Origin: a virus
Length of the DNA: 64,000 nt
Reading direction: 5' to 3' (one strand)
IMG/VR virus record: IMGVR_UViG_3300009702_000018
Coordinates: 39,046-103,045 of that record
Position numbers and translations under genes: made by a program. Numbering within the stretch: the stretch's first letter is position 1; each line of letters opens with the position of its first letter. A model generated the notes under the pieces. It was not told the DNA's origin, made no database searches, and saw nothing but the letters and a program-made list of their open reading frames with translations. Shown piece by piece: positions 44,838 through 52,018 of the stretch.

Positions 44838-44866
44838 TTGACAAACCAAGGGGAAATGTCGATATT
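44838..44866 (+). promoter_or_regulatory. early promoter 5
   Basis: TTGACA (44838-44843), 17 bp, GATATT, TGTCGATATTATA extension. The preceding about 140 bp are similar to those before promoter 6. Confidence 0.85.
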
Positions 44867-44918
44867 ATAGTTGTAACTTAATAACAAGTTACGCAACTAC
44901 AAATTAAGGGAGTTTATT

Positions 44919-45146
44919 ATGACTCAAGCAACAAGAGAACAAACTTTTTTAAACGAACGAATTAAAGAGTTTATTCGGGATTTGCAATCACAAGAAAAAG
45001 ACGATTTGGAGATTGTTAGTGAAGTTATAGCATTGGGAATTGATGCTATGATTGAAATTTGGGAAGCGGAAAATAAGGACACTGAACAACTACGCTATTT
45101 GATGCATCTAATAGATGAATCAATAGAAAAAGTAGAGTTAATCTGA
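44919..45146 (+). CDS. small helical acidic early protein (family C)
   Basis: The product has 75 residues, GGGAG ribosome site. QTFLNERIKEFIRDLQSQEK, EIVSEVIALGIDAMIEIWEA and a C-terminal acidic helix follow the family C plan. Strongly acidic, as many phage host-takeover proteins are. Promoter and terminator are its own. Confidence 0.7.
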   Translation: MTQATREQTFLNERIKEFIRDLQSQEKDDLEIVSEVIALGIDAMIEIWEAENKDTEQLRYLMHLIDESIEKVELI

Positions 45147-45159
45147 ATTGTAAACAAAG

Positions 45160-45185
45160 AGTGTGCAAAGAATTGCATACTTTTT
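45160..45185 (+). terminator. rho-independent terminator
   Basis: AGTGTGCAA / TTGCATACT stem, AGAA loop, five T. Confidence 0.85.
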
Positions 45186-45359
45186 GTTTACAAAAATTCT
45201 CCTCTGGTTTCCCATTCCTCTAATTTATAAACCTTGGTTCTATCCTTTCCATTACGAGTACCTTGGTACAGGTTCGACTTGGTTCAACATAGGTCTCTCC
45301 TTCGAGGAACCGCCCATAATACATACCAAAAATAGCTGTGGTCTAACCGTAAAAAACAC

Positions 45360-45388
45360 TTGACAAACCGAGAGTAGTTGTCGATATT
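45360..45388 (+). promoter_or_regulatory. early promoter 6
   Basis: TTGACA (45360-45365), 17 bp, GATATT, TGTCGATATTATA extension. Confidence 0.85.
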
Positions 45389-45434
45389 ATAAGTATAATT
45401 CAATAAAGAATTATATAACTTGAAGGGATTTAAA

Positions 45435-45677
45435 ATGTTAAACAAAACAGAAAGACAGTTGACGGAGTTCATTAGACTTCTCAAAACTGAAGCAGACAAT
45501 TCGGAGGGCGAAATAACAGATTTGGATGTAGCCCGTTCATTAGAAGGGGTTTTGGCGGATTCACTACTTAATATCTACGGGAGTAGAAACTCGGAGCATT
45601 CTATCGGGAAATCAGAAGTAAAAGTATCGGATGCTATATTCGATTTAATCAACGACATAGAATACGGCTCAAATTAA
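45435..45677 (+). CDS. small helical early protein (family C)
   Basis: The product has 80 residues; ATG 45435 behind AAGGG (a TTG five codons earlier is less likely). KTERQLTEFIRLLKTEADNS and DLDVARSLEGVLADSLLNIY align by eye with 49828-50139 (RRQKELTEHLRILKNKTS; DEDIARSIENVVLDEILL). That is good evidence for a paralogous family. Confidence 0.72.
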   Translation: MLNKTERQLTEFIRLLKTEADNSEGEITDLDVARSLEGVLADSLLNIYGSRNSEHSIGKSEVKVSDAIFDLINDIEYGSN

Positions 45678-45690
45678 CTCCCTTCTGTTA

Positions 45691-45721
45691 AAGAATATGC
45701 AAGAAATTGCATATTCTTTTT
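45691..45721 (+). terminator. rho-independent terminator
   Basis: 12-bp stem AAGAATATGCAA / TTGCATATTCTT, GAAA loop, then T run. Confidence 0.92.
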
Positions 45722-45898
45722 ACCCCATATTAACCTCGGTTTATCCCCAGCCATTCCATTGGTCATTATCCTCTTACGAATACCTTATAACCTGGTCAAA
45801 ATAGCTGGGAAACTCCTATCCATAGGTCTGGAATTACCTATCATATATACCAGACAAAATTACTGCGGTCTCATCTTAACATCATCTCCTTTCTATTT

Positions 45899-46117
45899 TT
45901 ACATTTTAACCAGTAATGTCTTATTCCCTCCATTTTCTATAAACATTCCATTGTCAGCCAAATAATGAACAAATTCATTTATTGCCGTCATTTTATCATT
46001 GGTCTGAACTTTGAACCGACAGATGTCTCTTCCATCATATGCGGTGAATAATCTGAACCGATAACGATTATCAATCTCCGCATAGAAATATTCGAGCTTT
46101 GCTCTGACCTTCATCGT
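45899..46117 (-). CDS. small protein with its own minus-strand early promoter
   Basis: The start is ATG 46117 behind AAGGAG (72 residues); the frame open to 46306 crosses the promoter. Beta-alpha protein: VRAKLEYFYAEIDNRYRFRL, YDGRDICRFKVQTNDKMTAI, NEFVHYLADNGMF. It is the only gene on this strand in the early region. No family recognised. Confidence 0.7.
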   Translation of the reverse strand, partial: TMKVRAKLEYFYAEIDNRYRFRLFTAYDGRDICRFKVQTNDKMTAINEFVHYLADNGMFIENGGNKTLLVKM

Positions 46118-46162
46118 GTCTCCTTTCACGATTATCTTTGTTAATCTTTTTGTTGTCGATAC

Positions 46163-46191
46163 AATATAATGAATAAGCAGAGGTTTGTCAA
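46163..46191 (-). promoter_or_regulatory. early promoter, minus strand
   Basis: The minus strand reads TTGACA (46191-46186), 17 bp, TATATT (46168-46163), then a leader to the ribosome site of 45899-46117. Confidence 0.85.
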
Positions 46192-46656
46192 GTGATTTCC
46201 TTGGCGATTTAATAAAAACCTGTACTTTACCCCCTCCAAAACCATACAAATTTTCTGGTAATTTCCAGACAAAACTCCAAACACGAGGCACCAAAGTGGT
46301 CGGCATTGGTCTTAAATGAGGTTGCTCTTAACCAAATAAAACCTTGTACTGCACGCTGCCAATACCATACAAAATGGCATTTGCCGCTCCTTAAACACCA
46401 CTTTTTCTCTCTCCAAATCTTCCAAAATACCGAAATTTTCACCTATTTTAATGAAATCTGGTGAAGAAATGACCAATCCAGAGGAAATTTGAGGAAAAAA
46501 CCAGGCTAAAAATACTTGAATATACCTTTAGCAATCTTTATATAAGTATAGTATAGTAGTCTTATATCTGTATAATGAGAGAAAATAGATAGCGATAAGT
46601 CGTTGGATGAGAAGAGGATGAAGGCATATTGGAATATATGTAGGGGACACCTCTCC

Positions 46657-46910
46657 CACAAAATCGTTAATTTTGACTCCATTTTAATATAAAATCAATA
46701 ATTTTAACCATACTATTGTTTAAGTATTGATATTTATATGGATAATAACAGTAATAAACATAAGAACTTAACCTCGGCATTTCGCACAAAATCGTTAATT
46801 TTGACTCCTTTTTTAATAATATCAATAAATATGATAAAATATATTTATAATATAGTTATATTGATATAGGTAACAACAATAATGAACATAAGCATTTAAC
46901 CTCGAAATTA
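46657..46910. repeat. 128-bp imperfect direct repeat, two copies
   Basis: Copies begin at 46657 and 46785. The first 24 bp are identical (starts CACAAAATCGTTAATTTTG); then AT-rich similar sequence; both end near AACATAAGxAxTTAACCTCG. Function unknown; iteron-like. Confidence 0.7.
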
Positions 46911-47040
46911 GGCAGTCGTAAAGGCAAAATCATCACCTCAAATAATTTCAAAATACCGTAAATAATTCTTGTTTTTTAAGTAAAATATGATATATTGTAG
47001 TATAAAATGTATAATAGAACTATGAACATAGAGGTTTGAA

Positions 47041-47259
47041 ATGATAATACATTTAAAATCGAATAAAAAGAAATTGGATAAAAAGAAAACAGACACATCG
47101 AATCATATCGCAAAACTTTGGTATGATGTCTTGAAAATGGATGCAGAAATAGAAGACGAACCATATACTTGGTATACAGTCGGAACTTTAACTTATGAAG
47201 ATTGGATGAAAGAATATGTAACTCAACCTTTTATATATGAGGAAGATAATGAAAATTAA
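47041..47259 (+). CDS. small basic/acidic protein starting the family A operon
   Basis: The product has 72 residues. Lys-rich N-terminus (HLKSNKKKLDKKKTDTSNHI), Trp/Tyr-rich acidic C-terminus (EPYTWYTVGTLTYEDWMKEY). Ends DNEN* by the same bases that begin the next gene (11-nt overlap). Not a family A member, yet linked to them. Ribosome site weak (GAGGT). Confidence 0.6.
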   Translation: MIIHLKSNKKKLDKKKTDTSNHIAKLWYDVLKMDAEIEDEPYTWYTVGTLTYEDWMKEYVTQPFIYEEDNEN

Positions 47260-47497
47260 ATTAAAGAGAAAAGATAAAGGAGAAGTATATTTTGAAATTG
47301 GGAAAGTATATTTTAAAGGAAATATACAAAATAAGATTTTTACTTTAAACAAAATAAGTATGGATTTTTTCAATTATTCCTGTCCCGAAATCGAATTATA
47401 TTCAGCATACCTTAAAAAGATTATAGACAAAAAAAGGTTGATGATACCATCTGAACAGAAATTGCTTAAGGAAAAAGGAATAATATATGAAAGTTAA
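47249..47497 (+). CDS. family A small beta protein, copy 1
   Basis: ATG 47249 (82 residues) is preferred over 47237 because AGGAAG precedes it and the family begins MKI[RK]L. Family plan: MKI-L, VYFEIGKVYFKGNIQNKIFT, SCPEIELYSAYLKKIIDKKR, MIPSEQKLLKEKGIIYE. The 11-nt overlap with the next gene (TATGAAAGTTAA) encodes its YES* end and the next MKV start. Confidence 0.7.
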   Translation: MKIKLKRKDKGEVYFEIGKVYFKGNIQNKIFTLNKISMDFFNYSCPEIELYSAYLKKIIDKKRLMIPSEQKLLKEKGIIYES

Positions 47498-47747
47498 ATT
47501 AGAACCGATGAAACAAAAAGTCTATTTCACGATTGGAACAGATCGTTTTGGAGGAATATTAAAACATAGAATTTTCTATTTAAAGGAAATTGTTTTAGTG
47601 AAAAGTTATGTTATCCCCTATCCTCGCATTGAATTAAATTCATTTAATATAACCAAAGTTGTAGATAGAGAAAGAATGATGCTATCTTCTGGTGTTCAAC
47701 AACTCGAAATAGAAGGAATAGAATATGCATATAAGCTTAGGAAATAA
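47487..47747 (+). CDS. family A small beta protein, copy 2
   Basis: The product has 86 residues: VYFTIGTDRFGGILKHRIFY, then LKEIV; PRIELNSFNITKVVDRERMM; GIEYAYKLRK. Here the usual YEN* stop is lost (TATGCATATAAGC), extending the C-terminus by a few residues and giving a 23-nt overlap with the next gene, an informative exception to the array rule. Confidence 0.7.
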   Translation: MKVKLEPMKQKVYFTIGTDRFGGILKHRIFYLKEIVLVKSYVIPYPRIELNSFNITKVVDRERMMLSSGVQQLEIEGIEYAYKLRK

Positions 47748-47970
47748 GGAACGAGAAGTATATTTTTATATTCTGGATTATAAATTTAAGGGAACTATAC
47801 GAAATAAAGTTTTCACCTTAAAAAAGGTATTACCTAGTAATGTTCCTTTATCTTGTCCCAAAATAGAATTAAGTACCGAATATATAACAAAGGTTATAGA
47901 TAAGGAAGTAATAATGGTGTTATTTGAACGCAATGTTGTCAGAACAAAAGGAATAATATATGAAAATTAG
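47725..47970 (+). CDS. family A small beta protein, copy 3
   Basis: The product has 81 residues: MHISLGNKEREVYFYILDYK, FKGTIRNKVFTLKKVL, LSCPKIELSTEYITKVIDKE, GIIYEN. This is close to the family consensus. Overlaps both neighbours. Confidence 0.7.
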   Translation: MHISLGNKEREVYFYILDYKFKGTIRNKVFTLKKVLPSNVPLSCPKIELSTEYITKVIDKEVIMVLFERNVVRTKGIIYEN

Positions 47971-48208
47971 ATTAGGAAAAGAAGAAAAGGAAGAAGAAGT
48001 ATATTTTCTTTTGGAGGGTTATTTTTTTAGAGGAACTTTGAAAGATGAAATTTTTACCATAAAAGATGTTCTTATCGGCACTTATCCAAAATCTTCTGAC
48101 CTCGTTGTAGATCCATTCTCTTTAGAAAAGGTTATAGATAAGGAAACAAGATTATCTCCTCTTGAACGCCGAATACTTGTAGGGAATGGAGTAGAATATG
48201 AGAATTAA
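47960..48208 (+). CDS. family A small beta protein, copy 4
   Basis: The product has 82 residues: MKIRLGKEEKEEEVYFLLEG, FFRGTLKDEIFTIKDVL, VIDKETRLSPLERRIL, GVEYEN. The Cys/Pro motif is lost (KSSDLVVD). The bases after its end could start a further copy (MRIKITLNNA*, from 48198), which stops inside the next promoter. Confidence 0.7.
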   Translation: MKIRLGKEEKEEEVYFLLEGYFFRGTLKDEIFTIKDVLIGTYPKSSDLVVDPFSLEKVIDKETRLSPLERRILVGNGVEYEN

Positions 48209-48226
48209 AATTACCTTAAATAATGC

Positions 48227-48255
48227 TTGACAATCCAAGCATAATTGTCGATATT
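48227..48255 (+). promoter_or_regulatory. early promoter 7
   Basis: TTGACA (48227-48232), 17 bp, GATATT, TGTCGATATTATA extension; preceded by the ACCTTAAATAATGC upstream element seen at other copies. Confidence 0.85.
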
Positions 48256-48306
48256 ATAAACGTGCAATAATAGTGTTGCATAAAACCCATAAACGGGAGT
48301 TTAACA

Positions 48307-48864
48307 ATGTTTTATGAAAGCGAACAATTATCAGGCAGCATTTATACATTTGAAATCAAATGTGAAAAATGCAGAAAGGTATTTTCGGGAACAGTAGAAA
48401 TCCCATATAAGGACTTCTATTGTAAATCAGCAAGAGAAATAAGGAACTCGTTGAAAGAGGACATCGAAAAAGTCTACAACAAACATTCTAAAAAATGCAA
48501 AGGAAAGTTAAAAAAGGTTAAAAAAATTGTCCCAATCAAAAAGTTAGTGGAGCTATCAGAAAAAGATATTGCTAAAATAATGAAAATGAAACCGGTCAAG
48601 AAGATTGTCCCAACAAGTAATTATCAGGAACTTATTTCTGATATTGAGTTTAAGAATTTTAAGCTCGGTCGCTGGGGCAATATCTCTTATAATGATGAAA
48701 GAGAAACAACGGAATTCATTTATCCCGAATTAGCAATGCGATTTGCGGAGCTTAAAAATGTCCCAATCACAACAACGGCGGGGGAAGAGTTTCTTGAAAT
48801 GTCAGAGGAAATTCGAGCAAATAAAAAGAGAAAAGAAAAGTATATAAGGAGTGCTTTGAGGTAA
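48307..48864 (+). CDS. Cys-containing Lys-rich protein, unknown
   Basis: The product has 185 residues, GGGAG ribosome site. FEIKCEKCRKVFSGTVE with later Cys (YCKS; KKCKGK) may form a zinc knuckle at residues 19-66. Then two 'KKIVP' Lys/Val repeats (KKVKKIVPIKK; PVKKIVPTSNYQ) and an acidic C-terminal helix. Possibly nucleic-acid binding. No family recognised. Confidence 0.65.
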   Translation: MFYESEQLSGSIYTFEIKCEKCRKVFSGTVEIPYKDFYCKSAREIRNSLKEDIEKVYNKHSKKCKGKLKKVKKIVPIKKLVELSEKDIAKIMKMKPVKKIVPTSNYQELISDIEFKNFKLGRWGNISYNDERETTEFIYPELAMRFAELKNVPITTTAGEEFLEMSEEIRANKKRKEKYIRSALR

Positions 48865-48883
48865 AAATTTGTTGTTCGTGTAA

Positions 48884-48942
48884 CTCCCTAAAACAAACGA
48901 GGTGAGCTTTGATGCTTATCTCGTTTGTGAAAAATAAGGGAG
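48884..48942 (+). terminator. nested hairpin after 48307-48864 (possible terminator or leader structure)
   Basis: The inner stem ACAAACGAG / CTCGTTTGT (48893-48901 with 48920-48928) sits inside an outer CTCCCT / AGGGAG pair. No T run, so termination is uncertain; it may act on 48965-49342. Confidence 0.4.
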
Positions 48943-48964
48943 GTAATCGTAAAGGAGAAATAAA

Positions 48965-49342
48965 ATGGAGATAAATCTCACTAATCAAACGGACATAAAA
49001 TATTGCGAAGATAAAGATATGAACCAATATTTTTATTCTAAAAAATATGATATAATGCTATACAAAAGTAATCTGATATGGTATCTAATAAGTTTAGAAA
49101 GTTTTCCTCATCCTCAACTTATTGAAAAAAAATATCCAGAGGGAATGATGATTGTATGGCAACATAATGTATCTGATGCCATTTCTTTTTCAGAACAAAG
49201 AGACTTTTTTAAGGAATTGAGTAAAGAATATGGTGTAAGAATAGGAGTAATGGATCTTGATAAAAAATACAATAAGATTACAGCATTTACCAAATATGAA
49301 TGGGGCAAAGAAATAGATACCGATGTCGAGGTCAATAAATGA
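48965..49342 (+). CDS. outlying family B protein
   Basis: The product has 125 residues, AAAGGAG ribosome site. MEINLTNQTDIKYCEDKDMN, YFYSKKYDIMLYKSNLIWYL and DFFKELSKEYGVRIG line up by eye with the family B array at 59.7-62.9 kb (MKIxLxNKxKSDIxFF; SPKYxIDIYR; FLKELYxxYxIxGE). It is a diverged, displaced member 10 kb away from the array. Confidence 0.65.
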   Translation: MEINLTNQTDIKYCEDKDMNQYFYSKKYDIMLYKSNLIWYLISLESFPHPQLIEKKYPEGMMIVWQHNVSDAISFSEQRDFFKELSKEYGVRIGVMDLDKKYNKITAFTKYEWGKEIDTDVEVNK

Positions 49343-49452
49343 GAAAAACAAATAAGGAATATAAAAAGCAAGAGATTTGGTTAAGTAATTTTTCTAACTT
49401 GTTCTCATATAATCGGTTAGAAAAAACTGGGATAGGAAGTCAATATATATGA
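49339..49452 (+). CDS. possible 37-residue protein
   Basis: An ATGA overlap with the previous stop starts a short frame (MRKTNKEYKKQEIWLSNFSN and 17 more). No homologue is known to me, and it might be a chance frame. The remaining 100 bases before 49555 hold TTGACA-like words but no clear promoter. Confidence 0.3.
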   Translation: MRKTNKEYKKQEIWLSNFSNLFSYNRLEKTGIGSQYI

Positions 49453-49554
49453 TTAGGTCATATAAAGTGTTAAACAATAAGAGGTTAAGAAAATGTCGTT
49501 TGTCCGTTTTATAAGATTGACACAAGACATATCACCTCACAAAAGGAGTCCCCT

Positions 49555-49818
49555 ATGAACGCAATCGAGAAAATGATAAAGGAGAAAAAAGAAAGAACAA
49601 AAAAACTACATAGGAATCTAACAACATACCTTCACGAAGTAATATTGTCAAATGTGGATAGTGAAATCATTGCAGATGAAATTATAGTTTTGGTTCTTGA
49701 TTCATTATTTGAAATATACGATGTGGATAAAAACAAAGTTAATACCTCACATTGGGAAAATGAACTTCTGGACTCAATATCTGAAATAATAGATAAAATT
49801 AAAACCAGCAGAAAATAG
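49555..49818 (+). CDS. small helical early protein (family C)
   Basis: The product has 87 residues, AAAGGAG ribosome site. KERTKKLHRNLTTYLHEVIL, SEIIADEIIVLVLDSLFEIY and a final acidic helix fit family C. It is co-transcribed with 49828-50139. Confidence 0.68.
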   Translation: MNAIEKMIKEKKERTKKLHRNLTTYLHEVILSNVDSEIIADEIIVLVLDSLFEIYDVDKNKVNTSHWENELLDSISEIIDKIKTSRK

Positions 49819-49827
49819 GAGTATATT

Positions 49828-50139
49828 ATGAAAGATTCAGTAACCAGACGACAAAAAGAACTAACAGAACATCTTCGGATATTAAAAAATAAAACCTCAA
49901 ATCATAGAGGGGAAAGGCTTTTTGACGAAGATATTGCTCGGTCAATTGAAAATGTGGTTCTCGATGAAATACTTTTAACCAAAAATGCTATATTTAATGT
50001 TTTTGAAAATAATGATGGAAAAACTATCAAAAATACGGAAATAAAATTGATAGAATTTCTCTCTGGTGTCTTTGACAAAATTGACAACAAAAGGTATTTA
50101 AACTATTCTTATTTTATAAATAAGGAATTATGGAATTAA
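49828..50139 (+). CDS. small helical early protein (family C)
   Basis: The product has 103 residues, AGGAG ribosome site. RRQKELTEHLRILKNKTSNH, DEDIARSIENVVLDEILLTK and KIKLIEFLSGVFDKID-type C-terminal helix; nearest to 45435-45677. It has an extra aromatic tail (YLNYSYFINKELWN). Confidence 0.68.
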   Translation: MKDSVTRRQKELTEHLRILKNKTSNHRGERLFDEDIARSIENVVLDEILLTKNAIFNVFENNDGKTIKNTEIKLIEFLSGVFDKIDNKRYLNYSYFINKELWN

Positions 50140-50169
50140 AAATAATGATGAAACAACCTCAAATAGTGC

Positions 50170-50198
50170 TTGACAAACCGAGTAAATATGTCGATATT
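50170..50198 (+). promoter_or_regulatory. early promoter 8
   Basis: TTGACA (50170-50175), 17 bp, GATATT with TGTCGATATTATA; downstream about 20 bp are nearly the same as at 48256-48275. Confidence 0.85.
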
Positions 50199-50252
50199 AT
50201 AAACGTGCAATAATAATGTTACACACAAACAACAAAGCAAAGGAGAAAAACT

Positions 50253-50528
50253 ATGAAAGTAGTTGAAATCTCAAACCAAAAGTCAGTCTGCAATATCATT
50301 AAAAAATTGCATCATTTGGATGACAATGTATTTGTTCTTGAATCTCCCCCAGAAGATATTCCTGATAATTTGCTGACAAAAGTCGGGGATGGTATCTTTT
50401 CAGAAATGTGGAGCATAAAACATATCAGTTTCAATAAAATTCCTGTGTTCGCTAAAAAATTCAAACTCGGATATAAATATTATACAGATGCGAAATATAT
50501 TATTTCCATCATTGCTCATAATGTTTAA
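50253..50528 (+). CDS. small early protein, unknown
   Basis: The product has 91 residues, AAAGGAG ribosome site: KVVEISNQKSVCNIIKKLHH, LESPPEDIPDNLLTKVGDGI, GYKYYTDAKYIISIIAHNV. Mixed alpha/beta. It is not a member of families A-C and no motif is recognised. Confidence 0.65.
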   Translation: MKVVEISNQKSVCNIIKKLHHLDDNVFVLESPPEDIPDNLLTKVGDGIFSEMWSIKHISFNKIPVFAKKFKLGYKYYTDAKYIISIIAHNV

Positions 50529-50553
50529 TATCTTGGAGAAAAAGGAATAAATT

Positions 50554-50805
50554 ATGATAGTTAGATTAAAAGAAAGAGGTCGAGAAGCATATTTCAGTAT
50601 GGAGGGCTTTTACTTTAAAGGAGTTATAGAAAATAAAATTTTTACCATAACTCGTATAATGTCAACAAAGACCAATATGACTTGTCCTCATATTTTTTTA
50701 GATAGACGAATTGTAAGAAAAGTTGTGGATAAACATAGATTTATAACATACTCATCGACCTTAAAACATAATCTTTCAATATGTGGAATAGAATATGAGA
50801 ATTAA
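50554..50805 (+). CDS. family A small beta protein, solitary copy
   Basis: The product has 83 residues: MIVRLKERGREAYFSMEGFY, FKGVIENKIFTITRIM, TCPHIFLDRRIVRKVVDKHR, GIEYEN. Separate from both arrays, and followed by a start-like ATGAGAATTAAA that runs straight into the next promoter, as at the end of array 1. Confidence 0.68.
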   Translation: MIVRLKERGREAYFSMEGFYFKGVIENKIFTITRIMSTKTNMTCPHIFLDRRIVRKVVDKHRFITYSSTLKHNLSICGIEYEN

Positions 50806-50823
50806 AAATGCCTTAAAAAAAAC

Positions 50824-50851
50824 TTGACAATCCTGACAAAATGATTATATT
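50824..50851 (+). promoter_or_regulatory. early promoter 9
   Basis: TTGACA (50824-50829), 16 bp, TATATT. It lacks the TGTCGATATTAT extension. Preceded by CCTTAAAAAAAAC. Confidence 0.75.
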
Positions 50852-50897
50852 AAATTGCATAAATACGAACAACGAACAAATAATGAAAGGACAAAAA

Positions 50898-51071
50898 ATG
50901 CACGAAACAAAAGACAAATTGGAAGAACTTAAAAGAGAATATTCAAAAGCTCTTAAGGAAGCAGAAGACATTCCTGAAAAATTTGAATATCTTGCATCAT
51001 TAGAAATGGCAATATATGAATTGGAATCTTCTCTGAACGAACTCATAATTTTAAGAGGAGAAAAAATATGA
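50898..51071 (+). CDS. small coiled-coil protein heading array 2
   Basis: The start is ATG 50898 (57 residues) behind AAAGG; the frame from 50841 begins inside the promoter. KDKLEELKREYSKALKEAED then IYELESSLNELI is a coiled coil. It overlaps the next gene by ATGA. Confidence 0.6.
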   Translation: MHETKDKLEELKREYSKALKEAEDIPEKFEYLASLEMAIYELESSLNELIILRGEKI

Positions 51072-51322
51072 AAAATCAATCAGACCAAAACAAATTTGAA
51101 ATTCAGGAAGCGTTTTTTGACCTCGGGAATTTACATTTTAAGGGAACAATAAAAGACAAAATTTTTATTCTGGAAAAAATAATACTCAATTTTATCCTCT
51201 TATCAATCCCCAAAATTGAATTAAACCAATTGTATATAAATAAGATTATAGATAAGAAAAAGTTAATGGTAAAACATGAACGACAAACTATAAAAGACAG
51301 AGGAATAGAATATGAAAACTAA
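51068..51322 (+). CDS. family A small beta protein (array 2, copy 1)
   Basis: The product has 84 residues: FFDLGNLHFKGTIKDKIFIL, IPKIELNQLYINKIIDKKKL, GIEYEN. The N-terminus is about 6 residues longer than its relatives. 11-nt overlap with the next copy. Confidence 0.7.
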   Translation: MKNQSDQNKFEIQEAFFDLGNLHFKGTIKDKIFILEKIILNFILLSIPKIELNQLYINKIIDKKKLMVKHERQTIKDRGIEYEN

Positions 51323-51539
51323 ATTAAAGGAAACAAAAGAAAAAGATTGTTATGTAGATGGATTTATACGGAAAAAGGTTCTTACTTTAAAGGAAGTTGT
51401 ATTTCTCGTTCCTGATCCAAAGTTCCATTCACACGAGATAAGTCGATTTGAAATAATTAAGGTTATAGACAAAGAACACAGATTGCCATTAATTGCTCAA
51501 GATATTCTCAAAGAAAAAGGAATAAAATATGAAAATTAA
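51312..51539 (+). CDS. family A protein, shortened copy (array 2, copy 2)
   Basis: The product has 75 residues. The second strand pair (usual VYFxI-FKG) is missing: KTKLKETKEKDCYVDGFIRK, KVLTLKEVV, FEIIKVIDKEHRL, GIKYEN. Deletion relative to siblings; probably still translated, as overlaps are kept. Confidence 0.65.
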   Translation: MKTKLKETKEKDCYVDGFIRKKVLTLKEVVFLVPDPKFHSHEISRFEIIKVIDKEHRLPLIAQDILKEKGIKYEN

Positions 51540-51771
51540 ATTAGATACAGCAAAAAAGGACGTATATTTTTCCATTAAAGAGTATAAGTTTAAAGGAGTT
51601 TTAGAAAACAGAATTTTCACCTTATTAAATGTATTAAAAGTTATTCCTGTTAATTACTCCCCCGTTGAATTGGACCAATTTTATATAACAAAGATTGTGG
51701 ATAAGAGACAAATGATGATAACGAAAGAACGACTTCTTCTTGGAAAGAAAGGGATAGTATATGAAAATTAG
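51529..51771 (+). CDS. family A small beta protein (array 2, copy 3)
   Basis: The product has 80 residues: VYFSIKEYKFKGVLENRIFT, SPVELDQFYITKIVDKRQMM, GIVYEN. Follows the family consensus; 11-nt overlaps at both ends. Confidence 0.7.
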   Translation: MKIKLDTAKKDVYFSIKEYKFKGVLENRIFTLLNVLKVIPVNYSPVELDQFYITKIVDKRQMMITKERLLLGKKGIVYEN

Positions 51772-52006
51772 GTTAGACAAAGAAGAAGAACCGAGACATT
51801 TTGGGATAAGCGGTATTTATTTCGAGGGAGTCATACGGAGCGGGATTTTTACTGTGCAAAAAGTAGTATTTGACCGTAGACGATTATCCTGCCCTTCAAT
51901 CGAATTAAATAAACCATACATAATGAAAATTATAGATAGAGGAAGAAAGCTATTGTCGTATGAAAAGAAATTTATTAAAAGAAGAGGCATAGAATATATA
52001 GATTGA
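51761..52006 (+). CDS. family A small beta protein (array 2, copy 4)
   Basis: The product has 81 residues: MKIRLDKEEEPRHFGISGIY, FEGVIRSGIFTVQKVV, SCPSIELNKPYIMKIIDRGR, GIEYID. This last copy ends YID* and overlaps no further gene, as expected if YEN* is dictated by the next start codon. Confidence 0.7.
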   Translation: MKIRLDKEEEPRHFGISGIYFEGVIRSGIFTVQKVVFDRRRLSCPSIELNKPYIMKIIDRGRKLLSYEKKFIKRRGIEYID

Positions 52007-52018
52007 AAGGAATAAATA

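Larger units (their letters stand above)
46118..47040. other. long gene-free region (about 920 bp)
   Basis: It contains the minus-strand promoter (46163-46191), two similar about 45-bp segments (near 46211 and 46335), and a 128-bp direct repeat pair (46657 onward). AT-rich, with no ORF having a ribosome site. Candidate replication origin or regulatory region. Confidence 0.5.

Noticed and set aside
46227-46442. Minus-strand Trp/Phe-rich frame of 71 codons
   Set aside because: GTG start, unnatural composition and overlap with repeated non-coding segments; no support as a gene.
48198-48230. MRIKITLNNA* after family A copy 4 as a real mini-gene
   Set aside because: Ten codons ending inside the -35 of a promoter; explained by the array junction plus the conserved block upstream of the promoter.
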